A DNA stretch of 64,000 nucleotides from Candidatus Dadabacteria bacterium (GCA_022822065.1 JAJECI010000003.1:124001-188000), one strand, 5' to 3'; shown: positions 16,497 to 24,952, counted from the first letter of the stretch. The notes: generated by a model not told the origin, from the sequence alone. Numbers and translations: made by a program.

Positions 16497-16571
16497 TTTT
16501 TCCTCCTTAAGTTTGAAAAAAAATTCCGTTGCCCGCACGTATGCGCGGGGAATAAAAAGTCTGTTTACGGC

Positions 16572-16856
16572 TTAGGAGGAAAGGGGAGGTCCGCGTGTAA
16601 TTCCCGCGTCGTAAGCGTCCCGAACGAAGATGACCTCAATGGGTGGCTGCGGGACGTGCTGCGCGCGGTGAAGAACACGGACTTCATTCGTGGTGCCGGG
16701 AGTTGAGAAGTCCTGATACTTGGCGCTCAGGCAGATTTCGCAGGCAATTCCCTCATGCTCATGCTCCTGGGAGCCGTACTCGGCCGCGTGGGCAAAGGAG
16801 AACATCTGCGCTCCCAGAAAAACGATTGTCAGTAGTGAGGAAAGTGTCTTGCTCAT
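16572..16856 (-). CDS. Small secreted Cys/His protein (DUF2946-like), copy 1
   Basis: 94 residues from the ATG at 16856, which aligns with the start of the paralog; the track's ATG two codons earlier has no counterpart there. The signal peptide ends AHA. The mature part is AEYGSQEHEHEGIACEICLSAK, then HRAQHVPQ and GITRGPPLSS. Compared with copy 2 it has lost two Cys (ECG to EYG, DTCEAG to DAYDAG) but keeps CEIC and HEH, so the CxxC and HxH are the more likely working residues. It stands between operator copy 1 and the porin-like gene. Confidence 0.7.
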   Translation of the reverse strand: MSKTLSSLLTIVFLGAQMFSFAHAAEYGSQEHEHEGIACEICLSAKYQDFSTPGTTNEVRVLHRAQHVPQPPIEVIFVRDAYDAGITRGPPLSS

Positions 16857-16866
16857 CCGCATTGCT

Positions 16867-16887
16867 AAATGAGAAATATTTTCATTT
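16867..16887 (-). promoter_or_regulatory. Zur/Fur-family operator, copy 1
   Basis: The same AAATGA-N9-TCATTT dyad as at 14784-14804, 10 bp ahead of the small Cys/His gene that leads the porin unit. Flanking bases differ more than the box itself, which suggests it is kept by selection. Confidence 0.65.
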
Positions 16888-17082
16888 AGTCTATCATACG
16901 GGAAAGCCCTGTGTCAATGAAGTAAGCGGAGACCGTGAGGTGTTCGGTTTCAACGCGGCGGAATCTTTTCTGTAGCAATCCGAGAAAAACGTGGACCCAA
17001 GAGCCTCAGGCCCCTCCGTCCTGTTGAGTATCTTTGCTGTTTGAGTAACATTACCGCCACGCATCGATTTTCGGAGGTTAAA

Positions 17083-18084
17083 GTGAGCAAAAAACCCATT
17101 CTGGTTACCGGAGACAGACCGACGGGAAAACTTCATCTGGGACACCTTGTGGGTTCGCTTCAAAACCGCATCAGGTTTCAGAGCGAGTACGACTGCTTTT
17201 TTCTGGTCGCCAACCTCCACATGCTGACCACCCATTACGACAGGGCCGTCGAGGTTGAGGAAAACACGATCGAGATGGTGTGCGACTGGCTTTCTGTGGG
17301 AATGGACCCGGAGTGTTCAGTTTTTTATGTCCAGTCCCAAGTGCCTCAGATAACCGAACTCTTTACCATACTCTCGATGCTTTGCCCCGTGCCGAGACTC
17401 CAGAGAATCCCCACCCTTAAGGAGAAAATTCAGGATATGGGAGTGGGGGACAACTACTCGGCCGGGCTTCTCGGGTACCCCGTGCTCATGGCGGCTGACA
17501 TACTGATGTTCCGGGCGACCAAGGTTCCCGTGGGCGAGGACCAGCTGAGCCACGTGGAACTCACAAGGGAGCTTGCCAGAAGATTTAATTTTCTCTACGG
17601 CGATTACTTCGGGGAACCCGAACCGCTTATAAGCGAGGCGTCCCGCCTTGTTGGCACCGACGGGAACAGGAAGATGAGCAAGAGTCTTAACAACTGCATA
17701 TACCTAAGCGACAGCGAAAAGGAAGTTGAGCGCAAGGTAAGGAGCATGTATACCGACCCGAAGAGAATAAGGGCCGACATACCGGGCACCGTGGAAGGCA
17801 ACCCGGTTTTTATCTACCACGATCTTTTCAACGACGATGCCGCCGAGGTCGAGGACCTAAAGGACCGTTACAGAACCGGAAACGTCGGGGACGTGGAGGT
17901 GAAGAAGAAACTCGCCCGCGCCATAAATCTTCTCCTAGAGCCCATCAGGGAGAAAAGGGCGCAGTACGAAAAAAGGACGGACGAGGTAAGGGACATACTC
18001 CGCGAGGGAACCCTCAAGGCGAAACGGATAGCCGAAGAGAACATGGAGGAGATAAAGGAAAAGGTTGGTCTTTTCCGCACGTAG
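17083..18084 (+). CDS. trpS: Tryptophanyl-tRNA synthetase
   Basis: 333 residues from a GTG at 17083 with GGAGG just upstream; the ATG 42 bp earlier in the track lacks a site and adds residues not seen in the family. Class I signatures are HLGH in [18 protein letters not shown] (near the N-terminus) and KMSKS in [12 protein letters not shown] (about residue 205). AADILMF and VPVGEDQ are also typical. No T-box leader is visible in the 195 bp upstream. Confidence 0.96.
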   Translation: MSKKPILVTGDRPTGKLHLGHLVGSLQNRIRFQSEYDCFFLVANLHMLTTHYDRAVEVEENTIEMVCDWLSVGMDPECSVFYVQSQVPQITELFTILSMLCPVPRLQRIPTLKEKIQDMGVGDNYSAGLLGYPVLMAADILMFRATKVPVGEDQLSHVELTRELARRFNFLYGDYFGEPEPLISEASRLVGTDGNRKMSKSLNNCIYLSDSEKEVERKVRSMYTDPKRIRADIPGTVEGNPVFIYHDLFNDDAAEVEDLKDRYRTGNVGDVEVKKKLARAINLLLEPIREKRAQYEKRTDEVRDILREGTLKAKRIAEENMEEIKEKVGLFRT

Positions 18085-18099
18085 GGCCCCGCGCGTTTG

Positions 18100-18127
18100 T
18101 TGACAGAGACGCGGTCTATTCTATATT
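18100..18127 (+). promoter_or_regulatory. Sigma-70-type promoter for the rib-nusB-trp run
   Basis: A perfect TTGACA (18100-18105), a 16-bp spacer and TATATT (18122-18127) lie 60 bp before the ribBX start. The leader does not show the conserved blocks of an FMN riboswitch. Confidence 0.65.
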
Positions 18128-18187
18128 CTGCTTAAAGGAACTGTTTGTATTTATGATGTTTTTTGGGACGGAAGAGGATATAGGAAA

Positions 18188-19387
18188 ATGAATTCCATCG
18201 AAGAAATTATTGATGACGTAAAACAGGGCAAGCTCGTGATACTGGTCGATGACGAAGACAGGGAGAACGAGGGAGATTTCGTCATACCCGCAGAGAACGC
18301 CACCGCGGAAATGATCAATTTCATGGCTACTCACGGCCGCGGCCTTATCTGTCTTTCCCTTACTCAGGAAGACGCAAACCGTCTGGCTCTTCAACCCATA
18401 AAGCCCGAGTACAACGAAGCTCCCGAGCACACGGCTTTCACCGTTCCCATAGACGCGAAAAAGGGAGTTACGACCGGCATATCGACCCATGACAGGGCCG
18501 CGACGATAAGACAGGCGATATCCGAAGACTCGAGACCTGAGGATTTCGTGCGTCCCGGACATATTTTTCCGCTCATAGCGAAAAAGGGAGGGGTGCTTGT
18601 CCGCGCCGGTCATACGGAAGGCTCAGTCGACATATCGCGGCTGGCGGGTTTCCACCCGGCGTCGGTTATCTGCGAGATAATGAAGGAGAACGGCGACATG
18701 GCGCGCCTTGAGGACTTGATGGCTTTCTCCGAAAAGCACAACATAAAGATCGCCACTATTGCCGACCTGATAAGGTACAGAATAGGAAAGGAAAGTTTCG
18801 TGCGCAGGGTGGCCGAGGCGGAAGTGCCTACGGAGTACGGGGTCTTTCGTGCCATCGCTTTTGAGAATGAAATAGACGGTCTTCAGCACATGGCCTTTGT
18901 GAAAGGGGAACTAAGCCCCGAGGAGGGGACACTCGTTAGGGTGCACTCCGACTGCGCCATAAGCGATATTTTCGGTTCGCTTTACTGCCACAGCAGGGCG
19001 AAGCTTACCGAGTCCCTAAAGATGATAGAGGCAAACGGTTCCGGGGTCCTGGTCTACATAAACCAGGAGTCAAGCAACGGGGGATTCGCGAAAAAGATAA
19101 AGCGCTATTCAGACGGAAAAATAAAGGAGGCCCCCGCCCTTGTTCCGGAGAGGCAGGAGCTCAAGGCTGAACTCAGGCATTACGGAGTGGGAGCCCAGAT
19201 ACTCAGGGACCTAGGAGTGCGCGACATAAGGCTTCTCACTAACAATCCGATAAAGGTAAAGGGGCTTGAAGGATTCGGGCTCAGAATGGTCGGGAGCGTT
19301 CCCATAGACATTTCGGATTACACGGAAAAGGAAGTTGCAATGGGAAAAAGCGCTGATTACGGTAATATTGTTTCAATATCAAAGTAA
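18188..19387 (+). CDS. ribB: 3,4-dihydroxy-2-butanone-4-phosphate synthase fused to a degenerate GTP cyclohydrolase II domain (RibBX type)
   Basis: The N-terminal half (1-205) is a full DHBP synthase: DDEDRENEGDF (21-31), THGRGLICL and HTEGSVD. It makes the four-carbon unit of riboflavin. The C-terminal half has the GTP cyclohydrolase II fold (RVHSDC, AQILRDLGV, LTNNPIKV) but lacks key residues. The zinc triad C-x10-CDC is C256...C267-H-S269, so the third Cys is gone, and the EGRGIGL substrate loop is ESSNGGF (294-300). The DTVEAN segment is also gone. This matches the known RibBX arrangement, where the second domain has no cyclohydrolase activity. RibA must be elsewhere. First gene of a run with ribH and nusB. 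Confidence 0.9.
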   Translation: MNSIEEIIDDVKQGKLVILVDDEDRENEGDFVIPAENATAEMINFMATHGRGLICLSLTQEDANRLALQPIKPEYNEAPEHTAFTVPIDAKKGVTTGISTHDRAATIRQAISEDSRPEDFVRPGHIFPLIAKKGGVLVRAGHTEGSVDISRLAGFHPASVICEIMKENGDMARLEDLMAFSEKHNIKIATIADLIRYRIGKESFVRRVAEAEVPTEYGVFRAIAFENEIDGLQHMAFVKGELSPEEGTLVRVHSDCAISDIFGSLYCHSRAKLTESLKMIEANGSGVLVYINQESSNGGFAKKIKRYSDGKIKEAPALVPERQELKAELRHYGVGAQILRDLGVRDIRLLTNNPIKVKGLEGFGLRMVGSVPIDISDYTEKEVAMGKSADYGNIVSISK

Positions 19388-19398
19388 GAGGGGAGCAG

Positions 19399-19866
19399 AT
19401 GCCTGAAACGATAGAAGGAAAACTGAGCGCCGGGAAATTCCGCTTCGCCATCGTGTCAAGCAGGGTCAACAGTTTCGTAACGAACCCGATGACGGAAGGA
19501 GCGATCGATACCCTAGTTCGCCACGGTGCGGGCCAGAGGTCAATAGACGTGATAAAGGTGCCCGGCTCTTTCGAGGTGCCTTTGGCGGTGAAAAAGGCGG
19601 CTCTGTCAGGAAAATACGATGCCGTCGTGGCGATCGGAGCCATAATAAGGGGACAGACTTCCCATTTTGATTTCCTCGCTTCGCAGGTGACAAAGGATCT
19701 CTCCGCGGTGGCTCTTGAGACCGGAGTGCCCGTCTGCTGCGGCATAATAACCACTGAGACCACCGAGCAGGCCATTGAAAGGGCAGGAGTCAAAGCGGGA
19801 AACAGGGGAAGCGAGGCCGCGCTTAGCGCGCTTGAGATGGTCAATCTCGTAAAAGCGCTTTCCTAG
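19399..19866 (+). CDS. ribH: 6,7-dimethyl-8-ribityllumazine synthase
   Basis: 155 residues, the usual length. It joins the RibB product to the RibA/RibD-derived pyrimidine to form lumazine; subunits normally build pentamers or icosahedra. VPGSFEVPLA, AIGAIIRGQTSHFDFL (with the active His) and GVPVCCGIITTETTEQA are diagnostic. The ribosome site is good (GAGGGGAG). It follows ribBX by 11 bp and precedes nusB by 9 bp, the common rib-nusB order. Confidence 0.96.
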   Translation: MPETIEGKLSAGKFRFAIVSSRVNSFVTNPMTEGAIDTLVRHGAGQRSIDVIKVPGSFEVPLAVKKAALSGKYDAVVAIGAIIRGQTSHFDFLASQVTKDLSAVALETGVPVCCGIITTETTEQAIERAGVKAGNRGSEAALSALEMVNLVKALS

Positions 19867-19875
19867 ACCTACCAG

Positions 19876-20331
19876 ATGGGGAAGAGAAGGCTATCAAGAG
19901 AAACCGCCCTTCAGTTTCTCTATCAGGCTGATTCAGCCTCCAGGGACAACCACCCACAGTCATCCTACCTGCGTTCCGATTTTGAATCTTTCTGCTCACT
20001 TCATCACGAAGCGGCGGACGGCGAAATGCTTCAGTTCGCGTTTCTGCTCTGCCGGGGCGTTTTGGAAAATGTCGACACCATAGACGGCATCTTAGACAGG
20101 TCTTCTGAGCACTGGAGGGTGTCGAGAATGTCCATGATAGACAGGAACATTCTGCGCCTCTCGGTCTACGAAATCGTTTTCTTGAGCGATATACCTCTGC
20201 CTGTTACTATAAACGAGGCGATAGAAGTGGCCAAGGAGTTTGGGTCGGAGACCTCCGCCGCGTTTATAAACGGCATTCTCGATAAAATCGGAAAAAGCAT
20301 GGAAAGAGGCGAGTTCGGCGATGATGACTGA
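19876..20331 (+). CDS. nusB: Transcription antitermination factor NusB
   Basis: 151 residues, all helical. It acts with NusE on rRNA boxA during antitermination. RETALQFLYQAD near the N-terminus, then WRVSRMSMIDRNILRLSVYEI (about 78-98) and VTINEAIEVAKEFGSETSAAFINGILDKI (about 113-141) are the standard NusB blocks. The stop overlaps the trpD start by 11 bp. Confidence 0.96.
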   Translation: MGKRRLSRETALQFLYQADSASRDNHPQSSYLRSDFESFCSLHHEAADGEMLQFAFLLCRGVLENVDTIDGILDRSSEHWRVSRMSMIDRNILRLSVYEIVFLSDIPLPVTINEAIEVAKEFGSETSAAFINGILDKIGKSMERGEFGDDD

Positions 20332-21355
20332 AGTGATTTCTAAGCTTGTGGAGGGCGGAGACCTTTCGGAAAAAGAGGTGGCCGAGGTCTTTGACCTTAT
20401 GATGGAGGGTGAGCTTCCCGAAAGCCAGATGGCCGCCTTTCTTACGGCACTTCGCATGAAGGGCGAAACCGTTTCCGAGATAACCGGCGTGGCGAAAGCC
20501 CTTTTGGGCAAGGCCCAAAAGATAGACTGCGACCGAGAAACAGCAGTGGACCTCTGCGGGACCGGCGGTGACGGAAGCGGAACGTTTAACATATCCACGA
20601 CTGCTGCCTTCATAGTCTCAGGAGCCGGAGTCACGGTCGCAAAACACGGCAACAGGTCGGTTTCAAGCCCGGTCGGAAGCGCGGACGTGCTGGAGGCGCT
20701 TGGAGTGAAAATAGGCATTTCCCCGTCTCTGGCGCAGCAATGTCTTTCGGAAGCGGGCATAGCTTTTCTTTTCGCTCCCGTATACCATCCCGCAATGAGA
20801 AACGTGGCCAAGTGCAGAAAGGACCTCGGGATAAGGACCGTTTTTAACCTGATAGGTCCCGTGGTAAATCCCGCGGGAGTAAGAAATCAGGTTATGGGAG
20901 TCTACTCCCCGCATCTTCTCGTTCCCGTTGCCGAAGTGCTTAAGAACCTGGGTTCGCAAAAGGTCATGGTGGTTCACGGAGAAGGATGCATGGACGAGAT
21001 AACCGTTGCGGGAAGCACGAAAGTAGCCGAACTTCGCGACGGCGAAATCAGCGAGTACGATCTGCGCCCCGAAGATTTTGCCGTAAAAACCCGCTCGCAG
21101 GAAGAACTAAGGGGCGGGGCGAGCGCCGCCGAAAACGCCGAGATAACCCTTTCTGTGTTGAGAGGAGGGGATGACGGTGCGAAAACAGACGCAAGCCTGC
21201 TTAACGCGATGGCGGCCATATACGTTTCGGGCAAGGTGGCTAGCCTTGCGGAAGCACTTATCCTGGCCAAAGGTTCTCTTTCAAGCGGGGCCGCGCTTGG
21301 AAAGCTCGAGATGCTTGTTGAAATTACCAACCGGAACCAGCCGAATGATTCTTGA
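20321..21355 (+). CDS. trpD: Anthranilate phosphoribosyltransferase
   Basis: 344 residues. Second step of tryptophan synthesis. DLCGTGGDGSGTFNIST (about 78-94) is the PRPP-binding loop; AKHGNRSVSSPVGSADVLEALG and FNLIGPVVNP are family signatures. It starts inside the end of nusB and overlaps trpC by 11 bp, so all three are probably translated as a unit. Other trp genes (trpE, G, F, A, B) are not in this window. Confidence 0.96.
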   Translation: MMTEVISKLVEGGDLSEKEVAEVFDLMMEGELPESQMAAFLTALRMKGETVSEITGVAKALLGKAQKIDCDRETAVDLCGTGGDGSGTFNISTTAAFIVSGAGVTVAKHGNRSVSSPVGSADVLEALGVKIGISPSLAQQCLSEAGIAFLFAPVYHPAMRNVAKCRKDLGIRTVFNLIGPVVNPAGVRNQVMGVYSPHLLVPVAEVLKNLGSQKVMVVHGEGCMDEITVAGSTKVAELRDGEISEYDLRPEDFAVKTRSQEELRGGASAAENAEITLSVLRGGDDGAKTDASLLNAMAAIYVSGKVASLAEALILAKGSLSSGAALGKLEMLVEITNRNQPNDS

Positions 21356-22118
21356 CGAGATAGTTGCCTATAAAAGGCAGGAACTGGATGAAGCGAAAAA
21401 AAAGATTCCTCTCGGAGAACTCGTGTCTGCCGCCGCAGATTGTTCCCCGGCCATTGATTTTGCCGCTCTCCATGGAAGAACCCGGGGGGTGAAAATAATA
21501 TCGGAAATAAAACGCGCCTCCCCTTCAAAGGGGGTCATAAGGGGTGATTTCGATCATTCATCTATTGCCCGTGAGTACGAGGCTTCGGGGGCTTTCGCGC
21601 TTTCGGTTCTTACCGACCGCAAGTTTTTCGGGGGCGATATTTCCTATCTCTCCGATATAAGAACTCACTCTGCGCTTCCGATTCTGAGAAAGGATTTCAC
21701 CATAGACCCCTACCAGGTTTATGAGGCAAGGTGCCACGGAGCTGACCTCGTGCTTCTCATAGTTGCCGTATTGGACCGCGGGGAAATAGAGGAATATCTT
21801 TCTCTTGCGCGTTCCCTCGGGATGAACTGCATCGTGGAAGTGCACGGCGAGGAGGAACTCGAAACCGCCCTGTTGGCGGGAAGCGAAATAATCGGCATAA
21901 ACAACAGGGATCTTCGGACATTTGACGTTTCGCTTGACGTGTCGAAGAGGCTCTCCGGCATGGTGCCTGAAGGGAAAATCATAATAAGCGAAAGCGGCAT
22001 ATCGTCGGTCAAGGACATGGAAGGACTTATGGCCTGCGGTATAGACACTTTTCTTATAGGAGAAACGTTTATGAAAGCTGAAAGTCCCGGGGAAGCCCTT
22101 CGCGGTTTTCTTTGCTGA
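21345..22118 (+). CDS. trpC: Indole-3-glycerol phosphate synthase
   Basis: 257 residues from the ATG at 21345; the track's longer ORF is out-of-frame trpD sequence. It is a TIM barrel that closes the indole ring. MILDEIVAYKRQEL at the start, IISEIKRASPSKGVI (catalytic Lys, about 46-60), LRKDFTIDPYQ, GINNRDLRTFDV and ISESGIS are canonical. It ends in a TGATG overlap with the next gene. Confidence 0.96.
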   Translation: MILDEIVAYKRQELDEAKKKIPLGELVSAAADCSPAIDFAALHGRTRGVKIISEIKRASPSKGVIRGDFDHSSIAREYEASGAFALSVLTDRKFFGGDISYLSDIRTHSALPILRKDFTIDPYQVYEARCHGADLVLLIVAVLDRGEIEEYLSLARSLGMNCIVEVHGEEELETALLAGSEIIGINNRDLRTFDVSLDVSKRLSGMVPEGKIIISESGISSVKDMEGLMACGIDTFLIGETFMKAESPGEALRGFLC

Positions 22119-22462
22119 TGGAGTGTTTGCCGATCATGCGCGGAGAAGGAAGAAAAAGACCTTGGCTGGCAGTTCTGCTCTCGCTTTTTTTCCCGGGGCT
22201 GGGACAGCTCTACAATGGGCAGTTTACTAAGGCCATCTCGATATTCGCTCTCATAATCATCGTGAACATGCTCTCGCGCGAACCGCTTGCGGTTTTCCTT
22301 GAGTTTGCGGATACCCAGACGCTTGAGGATGTTCCCCGCTCTACACTTACTCTTGTTACGGGGTATTCTCTTGCGACGCTTTTGATTGCGGGGATATCAA
22401 TTTACGATGCGCACGTGACAGCCAGGAAAATAAATCTTGATATTGAAGAAAAACAGTCATAA
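22118..22462 (+). CDS. Small membrane protein of unknown function
   Basis: 114 residues from the ATG that overlaps the trpC stop (TGATG); an alternative ATG lies at 22136. RKRPWLAVLLSLFFPGLGQLYNGQ is the motif found at the start of TM2-like and DUF5683-like membrane proteins. A second helix (AISIFALIIIVNML) and a third (LATLLIAGISIYDAHVTARK) follow. No enzyme motif is seen. Translational coupling to trpC is structural and says little about its job. Confidence 0.7.
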   Translation: MECLPIMRGEGRKRPWLAVLLSLFFPGLGQLYNGQFTKAISIFALIIIVNMLSREPLAVFLEFADTQTLEDVPRSTLTLVTGYSLATLLIAGISIYDAHVTARKINLDIEEKQS

Positions 22463-22477
22463 GGAGGAAGAAGACAG

Positions 22478-22990
22478 ATGGAAAGAGACGACGCGGTAGT
22501 GATGAAAGGCAATCCGATTACCCTTATCGGACCTGAGCTGAAAAAAGGCGACCAGGCTCCCGATTTCAGGTGCATGGAGGCTTTTGGGAGCGAGATAGAC
22601 CTCGGGAGCTTCGGTGACGACGTAAAGGTTTTCAACGTCGTGGTTTCGGTGGACACGCCGGTCTGCGATGTTCAGATAAGAAGGTTCAACGAGGAGGCGG
22701 CTGGGCTTTCCGACTCGGTACAGATAATAACGGTGAGCATGGATCTTCCCTTCGCTCAGAGCCGCTACTGCGCGGCTGCCGGAGTGGAAAGGGTGAGGAC
22801 GGCGTCTGATTATCAGCACGCTTCTTTCGGCGAGGCCTACGGGGTGCTTATAAAGGAAAACAGGCTCCTTGCCCGTGCGATTTTCGTCGTGGGTCGCGAT
22901 AACGTGATTGAGCACGTCGAGTACGTTGAAGATATAGTAAATGAACCGGATTACGATGCGGCGCTTGAGGCGGTAAAATCAATAGGATAG
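22478..22990 (+). CDS. tpx: Thiol peroxidase (atypical 2-Cys peroxiredoxin)
   Basis: 170 residues. Reduces peroxides, usually with thioredoxin. The peroxidatic Cys is C63 in SVDTPVCD; the resolving Cys is C98 in RYCAAAGVERVRTASDY. The N-terminal GNPITLIGPELKKGDQAPDF is the Tpx signature. The ribosome site is strong (AAGGAGG), 16 bp after the preceding gene. Another peroxiredoxin (bcp) lies 0.65 kb downstream. Confidence 0.96.
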   Translation: MERDDAVVMKGNPITLIGPELKKGDQAPDFRCMEAFGSEIDLGSFGDDVKVFNVVVSVDTPVCDVQIRRFNEEAAGLSDSVQIITVSMDLPFAQSRYCAAAGVERVRTASDYQHASFGEAYGVLIKENRLLARAIFVVGRDNVIEHVEYVEDIVNEPDYDAALEAVKSIG

Positions 22991-23005
22991 GGGAGAGGGT
23001 TTAAC

Positions 23006-23263
23006 ATGCAATTTCTTGGACTGGCGATCGCGTTTATAGCGGCTTTCTGGGTTTATACGGATGCGAAAAGCAGGGGCAAGAGCACGGCGAAGGCGTTTTT
23101 ATGGTTCCTCGGCGTGTTCTTTCTCCTCATACTGTTTCTGCCTCTGTGGCTTATCACGAGACCTAAGGTAAAACTCTGTTCTCACTGCGACGAATACTAC
23201 GAATACAAAGAGTCTGACGACTTCTGTTCCAAGTGCGGTGTTGAGTTGAGAGGTGAGGAATGA
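23006..23263 (+). CDS. Small membrane protein with C-terminal zinc ribbon
   Basis: 85 residues. Two hydrophobic helices (FLGLAIAFIAAFWVY and AFLWFLGVFFLLILFLPLWLI) are followed by a cytoplasmic zinc ribbon with CSHCDEYYEYKESDDFCSKCG. The YTDAKSRGK link between the helices is common in PLD-N-like small membrane proteins. Function unknown. It lies between tpx and the SufT-like gene, 15 bp after tpx. Confidence 0.72.
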   Translation: MQFLGLAIAFIAAFWVYTDAKSRGKSTAKAFLWFLGVFFLLILFLPLWLITRPKVKLCSHCDEYYEYKESDDFCSKCGVELRGEE

Positions 23264-23290
23264 TATTTTTTAAGCTAGGGTGTCTTTTCG

Positions 23291-23614
23291 ATGAGCGAGA
23301 CGACTGAAAAATCCGAAGTTACCAAAGATGACGTGATGGAGGTGCTCGGCGACATATACGATCCCGAGATACCGATAGATATAGTCAATCTGGGGCTTGT
23401 TTACCGGGTTGCCGTGGAAGGTTCCCAAGTGAATATCGATATGACGATGACGTCTCCCGGATGTCCCGCCGCAACGCAGATAGTAGCCGAGGCCAAGTAC
23501 CTCGTCGAGGAGCTTGACGGAGTCTCCGAGGTAAACATCGAGATCGTGTGGGACCCGCCTTGGGACCCGGGAAAGATGAGCGAAGCGGCAAAGGAAAGCC
23601 TGGGGATGTTCTGA
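23291..23614 (+). CDS. MIP18/DUF59 family protein (SufT/PaaD-like)
   Basis: 107 residues. VLGDIYDPEIPIDIVNLGLVYRV (about 18-40) and MTMTSPGCPAATQIVAEAK (about 51-70, with the conserved Cys) define the family. WDPPWDPGKMSEAAKESLGMF at the end is the usual SufT-type tail. Members help mature iron-sulfur proteins, which would suit the nearby cluster-rich act operon; that link is inference. Confidence 0.9.
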   Translation: MSETTEKSEVTKDDVMEVLGDIYDPEIPIDIVNLGLVYRVAVEGSQVNIDMTMTSPGCPAATQIVAEAKYLVEELDGVSEVNIEIVWDPPWDPGKMSEAAKESLGMF

Positions 23615-23638
23615 TGCCCCGCGCTAAAGAGGTTAGAA

Positions 23639-24097
23639 ATGGCAGAAGATCTTGAGATAGGGAGCCAGGCTCCTGATTTTGAAGCTGAAACCTACGGAGC
23701 GGAGAAGGTAAGACTGAGCGACTTCTATTCGAAAGGGACCGTGGCGCTTTACTTCTATCCCAGGGACAACACTCCGGGCTGTACGAAGGAGGCCTGTTCG
23801 CTTCGCGACGCGGAGGAGGAACTTATGTCCCTTGGAGTGCAGGTCCTGGGGGTAAGCACAGACGGGGTAAAATCCCACGAGAACTTCAGGAACAAGTTTT
23901 CACTCAATTTCCCGCTGCTGAGCGACAGAAGCAGGGAGATAGTGGATTTGTACGGGGTAAGGAGCAAGTTCGGTTCCGCCCGCAGGCTCACCTTCCTTAT
24001 AGAAAAAGGCGGCAGGATAGCCCATATCTGGAAGAAGGTTAAAACCTCGTCCCACGCCGAAGAGATAACCGAGAAGGTAAAGGAACTGGGTCTTTAG
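23639..24097 (+). CDS. bcp: Thioredoxin-dependent peroxiredoxin (Bcp/PrxQ type)
   Basis: 152 residues. The peroxidatic Cys is C48 and the resolving Cys C53, within YPRDNTPGCTKEACSLRD. GVSTDGVKSHENFRNKFSLNFPLLSD and RLTFLIEKGG follow as usual. Removes hydrogen peroxide and lipid peroxides in the cytoplasm. The gene is 24 bp after the SufT-like gene and 19 bp before bioD. Confidence 0.95.
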   Translation: MAEDLEIGSQAPDFEAETYGAEKVRLSDFYSKGTVALYFYPRDNTPGCTKEACSLRDAEEELMSLGVQVLGVSTDGVKSHENFRNKFSLNFPLLSDRSREIVDLYGVRSKFGSARRLTFLIEKGGRIAHIWKKVKTSSHAEEITEKVKELGL

Positions 24098-24116
24098 TTT
24101 CCCTGCCGCGAATTTG

Positions 24117-24866
24117 ATGAAGGACCTTCCCAAAGCCGTTTTCATAACCGGTACCGACACGGGAGTGGGGAAAACCGCGGTCACCGCGGCTCTTGCGGCT
24201 TTTCTCTGGGAAAAAGGTCTTGTGACCGGGGTAATAAAACCGTTTCAGACGGGAACGGAACTCGAAGGTCTGAGCGACGCCGAATTCATCTACAAATTTC
24301 TGGGAAGGGATTGCGTGCTGTCCGAAGTATCTCCCTGCCGCCTGCGGGCCCCTCTTTCTCCCTACCGTGCCGCCGCCATTGAAGGGATTGATGTCCCCCT
24401 TGAGGACATAGTAGAACATACGCGGGATTATATATCCCGAAACGAAGTAACCTTGGTTGAAGGCGCAGGAGGTCTCTGCGTGCCGGTTACCCGAAGCTAC
24501 ATGATGGCTGACCTTGCCGTTGATCTTGATGCCCCGATGATCATAGTCACGCGTCCGGGGCTCGGCACCCTTAACCATACCGTCCTTTCGCTTGAGTACG
24601 CGAGGCAAAGGGGCGCACGGGTGCTCGGGGTGGTGATAAACGGGTTTCCGGAACCCGCGGATTTGGCTTCAGCGACCAACCCCGCCGTATTGAGGGATGT
24701 TTTCTCGGTTGACATACTGGGGGTGATTCCCCATTTTCCGGGGCTTGACGTCGAAGGCGGTTCCTCTTCGGGACTCGAGCGGGCAGGGGCAAACTGTTTT
24801 TCCCCGCTTTTCGGTGGGAAATTCTCTGCGGACGCCTTTCTAGAGGAGCTCTCGGAGACAACGTAG
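24117..24866 (+). CDS. bioD: Dethiobiotin synthetase
   Basis: 249 residues from the ATG at 24117; the track starts one codon earlier at TTG. FITGTDTGVGKTAVTAAL (about 8-25) is the P-loop. KPFQTG, SPYRAA, VEGAGGLCVPV and GVVINGFPEP are standard BioD features. ATP-dependent ring closure in biotin synthesis. No other bio genes are in the window. Confidence 0.94.
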   Translation: MKDLPKAVFITGTDTGVGKTAVTAALAAFLWEKGLVTGVIKPFQTGTELEGLSDAEFIYKFLGRDCVLSEVSPCRLRAPLSPYRAAAIEGIDVPLEDIVEHTRDYISRNEVTLVEGAGGLCVPVTRSYMMADLAVDLDAPMIIVTRPGLGTLNHTVLSLEYARQRGARVLGVVINGFPEPADLASATNPAVLRDVFSVDILGVIPHFPGLDVEGGSSSGLERAGANCFSPLFGGKFSADAFLEELSETT

Positions 24867-24952
24867 CGGTGGTTTTTCCTGACTGCAATTAGTCGCCCCA
24901 GGCTTTTTCCCCGCTAGAATTCTGCGGTTTCTCCGACGCGCCCTCTGAGTTC

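Larger units (their letters stand above)
16406..16887 (-). repeat. Long direct repeat, copy 1 (operator, small gene, leader, signal peptide)
   Basis: Partner of 14322-14804. It includes the operator, the small gene, the leader with TTAAGGAGG and the codons for MNILRFAVITAFF through AASDQE. Differences are scattered, and some change amino acids in the small protein. Confidence 0.85.

Noticed and set aside
16888-17082. Possible T-box leader for trpS
   Set aside because: No T-box sequence or specifier stem seen in the 195 bp.
18128-18187. Possible FMN riboswitch ahead of ribBX
   Set aside because: The 60-nt leader is too short and lacks the conserved RFN blocks.
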